From Serendipita indica DSM 11827 (taxonomy: Eukaryota; Basidiomycota; Agaricomycetes; Sebacinales; Serendipitaceae): 64,000 nucleotides of DNA. Shown here piece after piece: positions 25,764 through 37,222 of this stretch. Each line of letters starts with the position of its first letter. The stretch's first letter is position 1. The stretch covers positions 1 through 64,000 of the forward strand of contig CAJVGD010000007.1 in NCBI GenBank assembly GCA_910890315.1, given 5' to 3'. The notes under the pieces were generated by a model that made no database searches, was not told the origin of the DNA, and worked only from the letters and a program-made list of their open reading frames with translations. The translations under genes were made by a program, and so were the position numbers.

Positions 25764-27540
25764 AGGAGAGGGGTGTCTGTATCTGCAACTATCTGCAATC
25801 CATACACCGGTCGCCGTACTTCGGCGTCTTAGAGGGCTATTGTCATTTTGGCCGTCAGCTATCCACCAAGATGCTGAAATTTGAGCTGGTTTGACGTTAC
25901 TGCGCCCTGCTGCGTGTTCTTCGCCAAGGCAGTGCAGAACAGTGCTGGTGAGGGAACTTTGAGAAGCGCATACTGGATTGGTGGCCTCGTTTGAGGCTCT
26001 CATCGACCTTAGCGCACTTGGAATTGCATTCGCCTCGCCCATTGTGCGCTCGCACAACTTTTACTGACGGCTCTATGTTCATTATCCCTGATGAGACGTA
26101 CCAGTAATATCCACGTGACTACTTTAACCTCGCTCGAGGCATTTTCTCTCCACAGCCTCGTTTCGACGTCAGCCAGCCCTCCAGGTGGCAGCCCAAATTT
26201 GACTCGCTTCCACTCAGGTGAAGCGTCCTCGATGCCGTTATGCGAAGTTCATGGCCCGCTGTCCCAGTCTGCACCGTCGACGTCTTCCCCCTCGCTCGAA
26301 GAGCGTCGATCATGACAGATAAGCCGGCCACAAAACATTGTAACTAGCAGTCTCGAGGTACCTTTAGTCAGCTCAGACTCCACCCGCGGAAGAGATTGTC
26401 GCGAGTGCGTCCAGGAATGACCCGGCCGGTATGCATGCTAATTCATGCACCCCTCAGCATAAATTGATGGGATTGGAGCTTGTCAGCTAGCTGATTAAAT
26501 GGCTGTGGCGGCTCAACTGGTCCTCTCGGTAACCACGAGTTCAAACAGCTAGAGATCAAGGACCATCCTATAGAGCATATCAGTGCGAGACTCTTTCATA
26601 CGTTACCAGAAACGATCATCTACTTGGATATTCCACGCCGCATTCACCCCTTAGGAGGGGGCCGCATCCAAACCCGCAGTTAGTAAGCATCTAAAAGTGA
26701 CCCTGAACATTGCAGAGACGCACTTGACTTGATTTAGGCTGCTCCAGCATTTCCAGGTGACCCCATGTAGCGTAACTGGTCAAGGAGAACAAGGCCACCC
26801 GGCAGGGCGGCGGCTCAGCGCTACAATGCACATCGCATTCAATTAATTGACCCCTAAACTCCCAATTTGTTGACCTCATCCACTGGCGAGCGCCTTGGAG
26901 CGGTAGAAGGCGTTCAGCGAGTGGGATATACAAAGCACGACGCAATGATGTAATGTGAATATGTTCATAAATTCAATTTTATATTCACAACTTGCGGTTC
27001 TTCTTTGCTGAGGAACAGCCTGGTTAAAGAGGTGAGGTCGAGAGCAGGCTGGCCTTGCTTTGTCCTGATATGAGCTTGCAAACGGCCGCCGCCCAGATGA
27101 GGCGGGGAGAGGCGCGTGAGACATTTCAACGGCCTTTATCAGAAGTATACAGTCTAGATACGCAATATCACAGTTGATCCTGGCCTCACGCAAACCAAGT
27201 GGCCGGGTACAGGCTCCTATTGAGTTCGACTCGAAAGTATCACTACAAACAGGTGCCTGCCGCTCACATTCTTGACCCTTTGCTGGTCCGCATCACGGCT
27301 CTCGCGTTAACACCTCATGAGCAGACGCCCTCCACATGATCTGAACGGAGATCAATCGTATTTCTGGATAACGTGATATTATTAGAAGCCACAAGGTTAC
27401 GCGGACGGTAGATATCAGCGTAACGAGTGTAAATGCTGGCTGATAAGGATATATCCGAGCAATCTCTACATCCAATGCAGAGGATGGTCGCTGCAGGTAA
27501 CTGCCAGTCTCCCCAGCCTATACCCCACAGCGCCTACAGC
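25764..27540. other. Intergenic region, no gene seen
   Basis: About 1.8 kb downstream of the carboxypeptidase. Open frames on both strands are short, overlap each other and show no family motifs. I recognise no mobile-element ends. Confidence 0.5.
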
Positions 27541-27996
27541 GCCTATAAAGCCTAAGATCGCACGATACGAGTTTCAGTTTTCCACTTCCATCCAGGATCT
27601 TCGACCCGACCTCGGTCGTGCCTCATTAGAGCGCACCATCCGTGTAAGCCCTTCATCATCCTTAGAGTTTGCCGTTACTCACAAGCGTTGCAGCTTCTCC
27701 TCCAGAAGTCATTCACTAGATCCAGTAGATACCATGGCCATGCCAGTTCGTGGTCAGCGTCGCTTGAGATGTCAGGGCGAGGCTGACTTATCGTCCAGAG
27801 AGCAATGCTACGATCCGACGCCAGAGGAGTAAACCTCATCTATCCAATCATCCACTCCACTTCACGCTCTCTACTCCAGGTGAGGGCTCCCGGGTCAAAC
27901 AACATTCTCTAATGCGTTACAGGGCTCATATTACAACCAGAAGCCCCTCAGTGGTCACCATGGGCTTCAGACGTAAGTCTTACCCCCGCAAGCATC
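27541..27996 (+). promoter_or_regulatory. Promoter and 5' leader of zinc-finger gene 1, with two leader introns and an upstream ORF
   Basis: A TATA-like gcctataaagcc lies near 27541. Two good intron-like segments follow in the leader: 27643-27693 (gtaagccc to gttgcag) and 27880-27922 (gtgaggg to gttacag). Between them an ATG in a strong context (accatgg, 27734) opens a 32-codon frame ending at 27832. A second upstream ATG at about 27960 overlaps the main start. If transcribed this way, upstream frames could lower translation of the main protein. Confidence 0.45.
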
Positions 27997-28749
27997 ATGT
28001 CCGAGGACAGCGTGCTATCCAAGGATAACCAAATAATATGGAACTCGATGATCGGGACAGATACGCCAGCAACGTCTATAGAAAGTCCAGCACCTAGTCG
28101 CCTCAACGTCAGTATACCAGAGGCCCTTACCCCAATCATAGAAGCCACCCCTGCCTCCGTGCCAGCAGTTGCCGTCGCACGACAGGATTTGGACATTGAC
28201 TCGCTCCTACTTGCGCTCGCACCTGGGACTATTCCGTTAGGTGGTAGACAGCGCGATAAGATTCAACACGCATACTGTATCTGTATCTCGTCCCAGTGGT
28301 TACGGAATCATGAACACGAACCGCGCGATGGGTGCGGTAGATCGATATTCTTGCTCTTCCTTGCACCAACTGGAGCAGGTGCTTTCCAAAAGTGTCTGTT
28401 CCACGGATGCCACGGGATCTACGGAAGGCAAGATCGTGCTTTGGCCCATATCAGGAGTCATTTCGAACATCGTCCATTCGCTTGCCTTGGAGAGTGCGGA
28501 GATGTCAATTGGTCGGTAAATCCATTTCATATCCACATATCTCTGACGTATATTGGAAGCCTCGAACGATTTTACAGTGCAGCCTACCTTCGAAGTCACC
28601 TCCAACGACCAAAGGTCGCCTGCGAGCTATGGTACGAGACACGCCTATTACATTTCGTGACTAAAGATATTCATAGTGGCACCTTCGTGGTCAAGACTGC
28701 TCTTCGGCGGCATACAGCAGGTTGTCGACGAAATCTAGTCAGAGTGTGA
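27997..28749 (+). CDS. C2H2-type zinc-finger protein 1
   Basis: A paralogue of the gene at 30364-31223. After a low-complexity N-terminal part of about 85 residues comes a conserved block (SQWLRNHEHEPRD, RSIFLLFL), then a finger KCLFHGCHGIYGRQDRALAH..H with C-x4-C-x12-H-x3-H spacing. A second cysteine-rich half follows: ACLGECGDVN, then across intron 28512-28577 (66 bp) CAAYLRSHLQRPKVAC, with a Cys/His pattern unlike a standard finger. It ends at TGA 28747-28749. The start at 27997 is the first ATG of the long frame, but an upstream spliced start cannot be excluded. A DNA-binding role is inferred from the finger; there is no other functional clue. Confidence 0.65.
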   Translation: MSEDSVLSKDNQIIWNSMIGTDTPATSIESPAPSRLNVSIPEALTPIIEATPASVPAVAVARQDLDIDSLLLALAPGTIPLGGRQRDKIQHAYCICISSQWLRNHEHEPRDGCGRSIFLLFLAPTGAGAFQKCLFHGCHGIYGRQDRALAHIRSHFEHRPFACLGECGDVNWSVNPFHIHISLTYIGSLERFYSAAYLRSHLQRPKVACELWYETRLLHFVTKDIHSGTFVVKTALRRHTAGCRRNLVRV

Positions 28750-30363
28750 CTCGGCTCAGTTACGATGCATACACGAAACATATGTAGATTAGCAACTTCA
28801 TGCTGTTCCGGACTACCAACGACAGGTACACACTCGGCCCGAAGGGCGTCGAGTCTGTCGACTTGCTTGGTTTCCGCCTTCAAGGCGGATCGATCCCGAG
28901 AGTGTGTCTCAAGATCTCAACTAGCCTCTTTGATTTTTCAGAGCACTGTATCAGACGGCAGGACCTAGTCCTTCAGCCAAGGCGAGCGGCTAGGACCCGC
29001 TCCCTCGCCTCGGCGCAATTGAGACAGCAATCCGAGAAATAGCTGTTTATGAGTGCGAATGTCATCTCTGCGTACCAGTTCGAAAAGGGTACTTGCCGGC
29101 GAACGCTGACAATACCTGCAGGGCTGATAATAGCCAGGACCACGCTCCGCCGGCAAGCGTCCTGTTGGCAAAAACAATGCCAGATTGCAGATTCCCCGGG
29201 CTGTTTGTTCAAATAAACAATGCCTTGATGAATTTATCGTCCTCTAGGGGTCAGCCCAAGGGCATTACGGTCGGTGAGGAGTTGACTTAGAGCGTACGCT
29301 AAGTGTGAAATGCACTGAATACATGCTTGAACCTTAATGGAAAAGATGGGCGGTTTCTTCGTGGCTACGTTATGGTTCGGCTGTGATCGCGAGTGGATTC
29401 CGCAGCATGGGCCGTTCTCGCTGATTTGGGCTAGCGGAAAAAAAGCTCTAGTCTTTATTATTCCGTCCATGATTCACTCAAGCCTCTCTAGCCTCATATT
29501 GAGCACTAACGACTGGCCCAGGGCACAAGAGAAATCAAAGGTAGGCGTTCGACTCTGTAAGGATTGGTTCACCTTACAGGTCAGAACCCGGCCGACCGGG
29601 TTGGATTACCTGAGTAACGGGGCTATATAGGGAGTGTAACGCGTTAGAGGGGAAAGAGGATCACTATAGTCTAGTAGTCTACCGCTACGCCGGTGCGGAT
29701 CCGGCTTGTTCCGATTTCCCATGGCTAAATGTTATAAACTCTTTGCTGTTTGTAGCAGCACGAAGATCGCATGGCCTGGGTAAACTCTAAGTAGAGGTAG
29801 CCAGGTGGCGATTGAAAGTCAATCAGTGTGTGAAGGGAGACACAAATTTTTCTCGATCGAATTCCGCTCCTTGTACCCGGCGAGCCCTACCACAATAAAA
29901 GAAACTCGACTCGGCCCGAAAAGCCAGTTGTCACCTCTGCTGCCGAGGTGAGTTGGTCACCGAATAATCCGGAAATCCAATCCAACTTTCTTTTCCTCGA
30001 GCCCTGTATGCCTCGGGGTAGCTCAGCACAGCTTGATAGGTCGGCTGGAGCCACCATTGGCTTTCCCGAGCTTTAGCGCATTTCAACCAGCAATCCATCC
30101 TACCCAATGGCATTGGCCGTTTTTTGAAATGGCTCGAGTCCAAGCCTTGGTCAGGAGATATCAATTTTAGGCGGGCGGTAGAGACTGGCAAACGGCTCAC
30201 CGAATCGGGACAAGCTGCGCTATGCGAACCGAACTTTCTCAGAATGACCGCTTGTCATATTACATGAGCCCAGGATAACACAGTCCTTGTTGACCCCCTC
30301 GCGCTAAACGCCGTCTCTGACCTCCTGACTACTGATCTGTGTCTGGTATCCAGTAGATCTGCG
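28750..30363. other. Intergenic region between the two zinc-finger genes
   Basis: About 1.6 kb with no supported protein gene. It contains a tRNA-like segment (29667-29719) and an inverted pair cttgccggcg/cgccggcaag at about 29091 and 29147 that could form a hairpin arm. Confidence 0.45.
29660..29725 (+). other. tRNA-like A-box/B-box segment (possible SINE head or decayed tRNA)
   Basis: Positions 29667-29677 read tagtctagtag, a good match to an RNA polymerase III A box. About 30 nt further, gttccgatttcc (29708-29719) resembles a B box but with imperfect spacing inside. I cannot fold a complete cloverleaf, so this is at best a decayed tRNA or tRNA-derived SINE head. Confidence 0.25.
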
Positions 30364-31223
30364 TTGATGTCTGTATTTACGCCCTCTACATGTGAGTTTC
30401 TGTATCTCCTTTGGCGCGGATGCAGCACTTGGTTGATGGTTGGCACCGTGACAGCATCTCTCGGCAACGCAATGTGTTGGTTACTCGTCCCTACTAGCAA
30501 TAACCTGACAGATGAGCCGCTCCTCTCTGTAGAATCGCCATTGGACGTGGATCAGCTCGAGGGAATGGAGGCCGGCATGGTGAAATCGATACAGCTAGAG
30601 GCGATTGAGACTGGAACACCCCGCCGGATCGATGCGTTTTCAGATCCAGGCTCTCGTAAGGACTCAAGTGACATGAACCGAGGACACGCAGAATTGCAAG
30701 GTTTCCTGGCTATATTAAACGCCCCACAAACACGACTCTACGAGATGTCAAAGAAGGAACTTCAGGATTATGCATATGATCTAATCCTAAAGTCCGACTG
30801 GCTACGTAGGAACCAAATGGAGCCGCGAGACTGGAATAATCGCTCCATCTTTCTCATCTTTCTAAGTCCTATTGACCGTACTACTCCTCGAGACGCAGAA
30901 AATATACTCAGATGTACCTTCCATAGGTGTGGGAAGGAGTTTGATAGGCAGGATAGAGCCATCGCTCATGTCCGAGGACACTTTGACCACCGGCCGTTTC
31001 CGTGTCGTGGGTCATGCGGGGATTCAGATTGGTCTGGTTCACTCTTCCCTTCTATCGAGCTATTGACAATAAACTCACAGTAAAGAACGGATTTTTTGCG
31101 CCTTCATATCTCAAGTCGCATACTGGTCGTCCCAAGGTCGACTGCCCCAGCTGGTATGTACGTTCCGAAGAGTTTGATTCAGCTCTGATTCCGGGCAAGT
31201 GGCCGACCTGTTGTCAAGAATAA
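30364..31223 (+). CDS. C2H2-type zinc-finger protein 2
   Basis: A paralogue of zinc-finger gene 1. The shared part begins at about residue 130 with LQDYAYDLILKSDWLRRN, followed by EPRDWNNRSIFLIFL. The finger LRCTFHRCGKEFDRQDRAIAH..H has C-x4-C-x12-H-x3-H spacing. A Cys-rich segment FPCRGSCGDSD leads across intron 31032-31080 (49 bp, aaactcacag acceptor) into CKNGFFAPSYLKSHTGRPKVDC. The intron has the same position and phase as in gene 1, supporting common origin by local duplication. The N-terminal 60 residues are not conserved with gene 1, so the start at 30364 is uncertain. The C-terminus differs too and is shorter, ending GKWPTCCQE. Possible transcription factor by inference. Confidence 0.65.
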
Positions 31224-31452
31224 TTTACGCAAGCACCAGGTATACTGCCTCGGAGCGACTTGAGTACAGTGGGATATATATACCGGAAACGCTTGGTAGG
31301 ACTTTTCAAGATATGAACCATGATATGAAATATGGAATTAGGAAGTCACCATATGGAAACCAATAAGTAGCGTAGATTGCACGAAAAGAGGATCACACAA
31401 GTCGAAACAACAACGAAAGAAAAACCGCCCAGCAGCATCAACGCGACCGAGT

Positions 31453-34400
31453 CTACTCGGGCTTGTCCGTCGCTTCCTTCTTCTCTACAGATTGAACTGT
31501 CGTCGGATCGACGCTCCCCGCCTCGCTCTTTTCGCCAATCTTGCCAAGTGGCTTCTCCTCGATGTGTTCCTCCACTTTGGTATCCGCAGATGACACCTTT
31601 TTCTCCACTCGCTCACCAACCTTGGCCAACTCGGACGGCAACAAAGGACCAACCTTGCCTTCCAACTCTTCCGCCTCCTTTTGCGCATTCTTGCTCGCCT
31701 CGGCTTTAGACTTTTCAAGCTCCTTTAGCTTTTCCTTTTCCTTGGGATCAACAGGCGCGTTGGCACCCGTCATGGCCAAGTTCGCCTTTAGCCGCTCGTT
31801 CAGATCGTCAATCGGCTGCGCCTCAAAGACGTCTCGGCCTGGTTCAAGCTTTTCCTTTTGAATTGCTTTCGTCAACACCTCGGGCTCGGGCAGGTTCTCT
31901 ACGGGCTTGACGGCCGGGTTGACGCCCGCTGCAGACGGGGAGGCAGGAATGGCATGCGTATGCACGACTTCGCCCGCAGGCGCGCTGGTCGTAATGCGAT
32001 ACTGCGAGTACTGGCAGGTTGTCAGTAAAAGCCACGAAATGGCAGTGAGAAACGGAAACTCACATCATCGTGATAATCATAGCACGAAAAGTCCCATGTC
32101 TTGAGCCACTTTGCACTCATGCAATGCTTCTTCGTCCACGGGTTTCCATACGCAAGCGGGCTGAAATGCGCAAACGTCCAGATGGACAAGGCCATAATGA
32201 CCGCGGCCACTTGAATTCTCCGCCTCGGCGACATGGTCGACGTCACGAGATCAAAGACCGATGCAAACGTGAGGATCGAGAAATAAAGTGCTGGGAAGTA
32301 ATGATGAAGGAAGAGCTGACGCCCCATGAGGAAGAAGGGGAGATAGTGAAGTGCCCATCCGAGGACGGTGAATCCAATGAGTTGATCATACTTGACGACA
32401 GCAGAGTGGTGGAAATCCTTGTAGCCACGCTTTTCGCGCAACACGAGCAAGCCACGTACGCCAATGTACAAGAGGACCGAGATGGAGCTCAGCCACCACG
32501 TAAAGGGATTTCCAATGAGGTAAATGTGTCGGTGGTTCTGGACCCAAAAGTTGATGCCACGTCGGAGGAAGGGCCAGTGATGAGGTCGGCTGTCGTACGC
32601 GTGTCGACTGGTCAACCCGGCATTGGTCTGCCACATGACTTTTTGGAGTTCTAGGAATTTGCCAAAGAAGCCAGGTAGTTTGTAGTTAACCTTTTCGGCG
32701 TCCACAGGCACTGCAGAGTATTAGCAAGGCCAGCAATTTGCTTAGTGCCGTACTCACGCAGCGGGTTTTCATTGGTCTCAATGTACCACAAGCTATTCAT
32801 CCGTACAGCATTCTTGTTACAGGTGACTTCTTGTTGCTCATACGCCCAATCCGGCAATTTGACCTATGATCGCGTCAGAAAAGCGGCAGACGTCTTCCAA
32901 CAGAAAATAGCCCACCTTGTGACTGAAGAGATAGCAGCCCGTCAGCTGATGACGGAACTTGAGGATACTCCTCAATGTCCTCACGCGACGGCCACTTTCC
33001 CGATCGCCACCCCACCCACGTCCATTACCCTTGCGTCCACCGTCATCCCCTCCACCTTCCTCATCAAGCTCGATGATAAAATTGTCATTCGCATCGCCCT
33101 CAAAGCCTTCAAACCCATAACCAGAGACTTCTTGTTGAAAGTCGACTTCGCTGACAGGCGGGCGGACATCGTGACTGTGGAGGTGTTTGCCGGTCTTGAT
33201 GTGTCTGAAGCGAACAACGGAGCCAGGCTTCAGGTATGTCAACGTCTTCATCGGGTCCGTGGTGTTCGCTTAGAGGATGACGTGAGTCCCAAGCGAAGAC
33301 GCAATATGCCACAAGATAGGCTTACAGTGACTCGGGTCCAAAGCAGGAACAATCAGCCAGTCATTGTTCGAATCGATATGCGGGTAAAGGGTGATTTGTT
33401 GCTGCTTTGAGCCGCCCGGGTAGTTGTGAGGATGGGAGTGAAGGTAGCCACCTTGCGTGTTGACATGTCGAATGGTCACGGTCGAGCCGATCGCAACGTC
33501 TAGAGTACGCTGTCAGCAGGCAGCCGAGCGCTTGTTTTGTCTACGGACCAGCATAAGTGTCATGCATTTCCTTTCCTTGCAGGGTGTGCTGGAACTCGGA
33601 GCTCATAAACGCATCTCCATCTCCAGAGTTGCGGAGAATGGAAAAGTGGATTTCGAACATGGCCATGTAGAAGAGCAAGGGGACAGCGATCAAGCAAATG
33701 GCACGGGCGATAAAGTGTCTGTTGACTAGTTAGTCATGTTTTGAGTTTCGTTGAATATTACCTCATCCAAAGAGATGCAGGAATGTGGAGATCGCCCAAC
33801 AAGGCCCACAACTGCTTAATGGTCGAGGCACCAATCGTCGCAATGGTAAACAGTCCAACCCATTTGCAGCTGACAACGGCACCAAGGGAAAGGCCAGTAA
33901 GGAGGAGATATGTCCACCAGATTCTGGAAAACGGACCCGAGATGACAACGCCCTTTGCACCATGGACGGTGGGTGCCTTGTGTTGCGGTCGCTTGTCCTC
34001 GTTGCAGAACATGACCCAGAACATGACGCTGAGACCGGTAAAGAAGAGGAGAGGACTGTCGAGGAGGATGTGTCGACTTTGGGTGACGAGGCCGTTTTCG
34101 AAAATGATGAGAATGCTCCCGAGGAGCGAGGTCGATGCGGAACAGTCGAGTGCACGGAGAGTGAGGTATGTAATGGGGACGAGGAGAACACCGAGGACGG
34201 CGGGGACCATTCGCATGAGGACATAGGGGACCGAGTCTGGATAGGCCATGCCAATTTCCTTGAAATCAAATTCTCCTGTAAATCCTCCGATCCATGCAGC
34301 GAGCGTGAGCAAAAGTTTTGCAAGTGGAGGATGAACGTCGACATAGTATCGCGTCTAGAAGATTTCGACACGTATCAGCGCATAAAGTCCGTGAATAGCC

Positions 34401-34812
34401 CAGCACGTACCCTTATATATTTCCCCGCAAACTTTCCGAAATGGACCTCGTCGAATACGACGCTGTTGGGTTTGCTGATGCGGAAGAGACGAATGGAGCA
34501 TGCGACGAGCAAGACGGCAATGAGAATCTTCCATTCTCCTGAGCTTATCCTGCCCAGTCCACCACCTAGACGACCTCCCAATCCTGCTGCGCCTGACGGA
34601 CGACCAAAAGTCGCTGGCATTGCGTTGTGGTCTTGACGGACGGCGGCTAGCTTTTCGTCTGCAGACATTTGCTGAGGGGGATAGGTTCCTTCTTCTACAT
34701 AGCGTGGCTGCGGAAAACGAGGGACGGCGGCGGGGAGACCGGTGGTGAGTGTCTGGCGAGCTCCAGAAGGTGAAGGAGGTCGACGAGAGCGGAATGAATC
34801 AGATGCTTGCAT
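31453..34812 (-). CDS. PMT1: Protein O-mannosyltransferase, PMT1 family
   Basis: A dolichyl-phosphate-mannose:protein mannosyltransferase, an ER membrane enzyme that starts O-mannosylation of secretory and wall proteins. The N-terminal cytosolic part is followed by a membrane segment and SVVFDEVHFGKFAGKYI, with the essential Asp-Glu of the first lumenal loop, then RYYVDVHPPLAKLLL. Many hydrophobic helices follow, a central MIR region (GGYLHSHPHNYPGGSKQQQ; HLHSHDVRPPVSEVD; GCYLFSHKVKLPDWAYEQQ) and the C-terminal membrane block with LFLHHYFPALYF. GGFTGEFDFKEIG and GFEGDANDNF point to the PMT1 rather than PMT2 or PMT4 subfamily. The coding sequence is split by about eight short introns. After the last helix comes a Lys/Glu/Pro-rich cytosolic tail of about 170 residues ending TDKPE. 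I chose ATG 34812 (MQASDSFRSRR); an in-frame ATG at 34890 also exists. Confidence 0.93.
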
Positions 34813-35130
34813 TTTATAATGATTTATAGTCGCTAGACTGCTGGCGGTGGATGCCACTTGTACGTCGATACGTGGCCGCGGACAAGACACGCCCGGGCAG
34901 CGGAAACGGGCGAAATACGACTGTCTACGCCGTCAGAATTGTTGAGAATAGCAAGGAGCGGCTGATAGTTGGCAGCCGCGGTGAGCCACGGATATCGTGG
35001 TAGAGTCCAAAATTAAGACGAGGTGGATATGAATAAGAATAGGCACTACATTTATGTATATCACATATCACTAGTTTAGACTACACCGAGACCTCTTTGA
35101 CCCCGACCACGACGCGTACGCGTACTCACG
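34813..35130. promoter_or_regulatory. Bidirectional promoter region, PMT1/RPN10
   Basis: The two genes are head-to-head with 318 bp between start codons, so both promoters and leaders lie here. A weak TATA-like tatatcac near 35058 faces RPN10. No PACE-type proteasome element could be recognised with confidence. Confidence 0.55.
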
Positions 35131-36480
35131 ATGCCACTGGAATCATGTATGCTCGTGTCAGTATGCTATAACTAGCATTGGAACGCTATATTGCTCACAT
35201 TCGACGCGACAGTATCGACAATTCCGAGTATATGCGCAATGGGGACTATCCACCCAGCCGCTTTGACGCGCAGACAGACGCAATCACAACTGTATTCTCT
35301 GCAAAAGTAGACTCGAATCCAGAAAACACGGCTGGTGTCATGACCATGGCCGGTAAAAGGTCTGTTTGTTTGCTAGTCAGTGGCGACGACCAATTGCTCA
35401 TCCAATTCGGTCATATAACAGTCCAGAAGTCCTCGTAACTCCCACACAAGACGTCGGAAAGATTCTTTCTGCTCTCCATAATACCACTATGAGCGGCAGC
35501 GTCGACGTTTTGACCGCCATCCAAGTCGCACAGCTCGCATTGAAACATCGACAAAACAAGAATCTTCGTCAGAGGATCATTGCCTTTGTCGGCTCTCCCA
35601 TCAGCGACGCCGTAGACGAACGCGCCATGACACGCGTCGGGAAGAAACTCAAGAAGAACAATGTCGCACTAGACATTGTTGCCTATGGAGAATACGAGGA
35701 AAACGAGAAGAGACTAAAAGCCCTCGTTGATGCCGTGCAGAACAATGACAATAGGTCCGTCTCCTCCTCCTTGGGGTTCAAAAGTATTGCTAATGGAGAA
35801 TAGTCACTTTTTGATCATCGCACCAGGGAGCCACCTCATGTCGGACATTCTCCTCTCGTCGCCCATCCTCCGAGACCCTTCAGAGGCAGGCGTCCCCGGC
35901 GGAGATGAAGCAGGTGGCTCGGGAGGAGGAAACGCATTCGAATTTGGATTCGATCCGTCTTTGGATCCGGAACTTGCTCTCGTGAGTCTGTCGCCTGATT
36001 CAATTAGCAGTGGCTCATCCTTGATAGGCACTCCGCATGTCCATGGAAGAAGAACAAGCACGACAACGGAATGCAGAAGCCGCCAGCTCGAGTGCTGCTG
36101 CACCCGCGGCGTCGACTAGCACATCTGCGGCGATGAATACAGAGGGCGAGACGACGCCAAAGCCAGCGCCAAAGGTACTCGAATCCACCACTGCTGAAGA
36201 CGATGCCATGGATGCAGACGAGAATGATCCACTCCTCGCCCAGGCAATCGCCATGTCTACCGGAGGCGGAGCAGCAACGACTGCTGCCAGTGATGCGGAC
36301 AAGGATGACGAGGATATGGATGGTGAAGAAGACGACGACGAAGATGGGGATGATGAGGATGAAGAAGAAGGAGAAGACGAAGAGGACGAAGAGGCGGCGA
36401 TTGCAATGGCCATTGCCATGAGCATGAAGCAGCAAGAAGACGATGCGTCCGCCAGCGATCCAAAGGCGAAAAAAAAGTAG
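35131..36480 (+). CDS. RPN10: 26S proteasome regulatory subunit Rpn10 (S5a)
   Basis: A ubiquitin receptor of the proteasome lid-base interface. Splicing gives MPLESCMLVIDNSEYMRNGD, matching the start of Rpn10/S5a proteins. Introns are 35157-35212, 35360-35421, 35755-35803 and 35982-36027, all in frame. The N-terminal VWA domain (about 1-190) contains NPENTAGVMTMAGKSPEVLV and RIIAFVGSPI. Two clear ubiquitin-interacting motifs follow: DPELALALRMSMEEEQARQ, created across the last intron, and NDPLLAQAIAMS. A very acidic Asp/Glu run then leads to EEAAIAMAIAMSMKQQE, which resembles a third UIM. The end is KAKKK. Budding-yeast Rpn10 has one UIM and metazoan S5a has two or more; this protein is of the multi-UIM type. 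It is intact. Confidence 0.95.
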
Positions 36481-36555
36481 ATTTTGGTAGTCGGATTGTT
36501 GGTAGAATAGAATATGCGAGGGTTAATGGTGGCGCGGCGCAAAACCCAAAAAGTT

Positions 36556-36646
36556 TGATGAGGGTGGGATTCGAACCCACGCCCTGTTACAGACAAGAAA
36601 ATTCAGATCCTGAATCTTGCGCCTTGGACCGCTCGGCCACCTCACC
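36556..36646 (-). tRNA. tRNA-Leu (anticodon CAG) with a short intron
   Basis: The 91-nt minus-strand sequence folds as a type II tRNA. The acceptor GGTGAGG pairs with CCTCATC (one G-U), the discriminator is A, and the T arm is GTGGG-TTCGAAT-CCCAC. The anticodon stem CAAGA/TCTTG encloses loop TTCAGG+T with anticodon CAG at 36612-36610. The variable arm is CTG-TAA-CAG. The two stem halves pair only if 9 nt (36608-36600) directly after position 37 are removed, the canonical place of nuclear tRNA introns. It decodes CUG. Confidence 0.93.
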
Positions 36647-37173
36647 AATAACTCGGAGCGATTGTAGACAAAGGTATATGATCGTTTGGCTAATCTCTTG
36701 CAGCGATCCAATGTGAACTCTCTAAAAATGTATCAGTCCAATATACCGTAATCATTATGCAATCAGGAAACGCGATGAACTGCTCTACCCGCCAATCCCG
36801 CAACGAGAGACTTGCCCTGTCGGAACCTTTCAAAAGTCTTGGCATGTTTCTCGAAGCAGCTACTGCGCATACGTCAAAGTGTGCTTCTCGTGGAATCTTA
36901 TCCATGCGAGAACCCGGCGACCCTGGACAAAGAGGGCGTCGGCAGCCAATCACTCGTTGAGTATTTCATCCCTCCGCAGTCCATCTATTCATATTCATCC
37001 GGATTTACGTTACAAATGTTACCGGACCCGCCGAGCAGGACTAGCGATGGTTCTCCGATGGCCAATGGTGGATCAACCGAACCCATCGTACTCTCCAGCT
37101 TTTACCGCGTTGAAGAACAGAACGGCCTCATTGCGGAACATTACGGTCCTCCATCTGCCCGAGCCCAGCGTGG
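36647..37173. other. Intergenic region between tRNA-Leu and dioxygenase 1
   Basis: Short overlapping open frames only; no gene supported. It contains the upstream region of dioxygenase 1. Confidence 0.45.
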
Positions 37174-37180
37174 TATAAAG
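37174..37180 (+). promoter_or_regulatory. TATA box of dioxygenase 1
   Basis: tataaag, 49 bp upstream of the start codon at 37223. The second paralogue has the same sequence 57 bp upstream of its start. Confidence 0.6.
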
Positions 37181-37222
37181 CGAGCGAGGTGGGCGAGGTG
37201 GATGAATGTCAAAGCTCGCATC

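Noticed and set aside
32070-34636. Long plus-strand frames opposite PMT1
   Set aside because: The minus strand carries clear PMT motifs; the plus frames are shadows with no family signal.
36015-36596. Minus-strand Ser/Ala-rich frame of 193 codons
   Set aside because: It is antisense to the acidic tail of RPN10 and runs into the tRNA.
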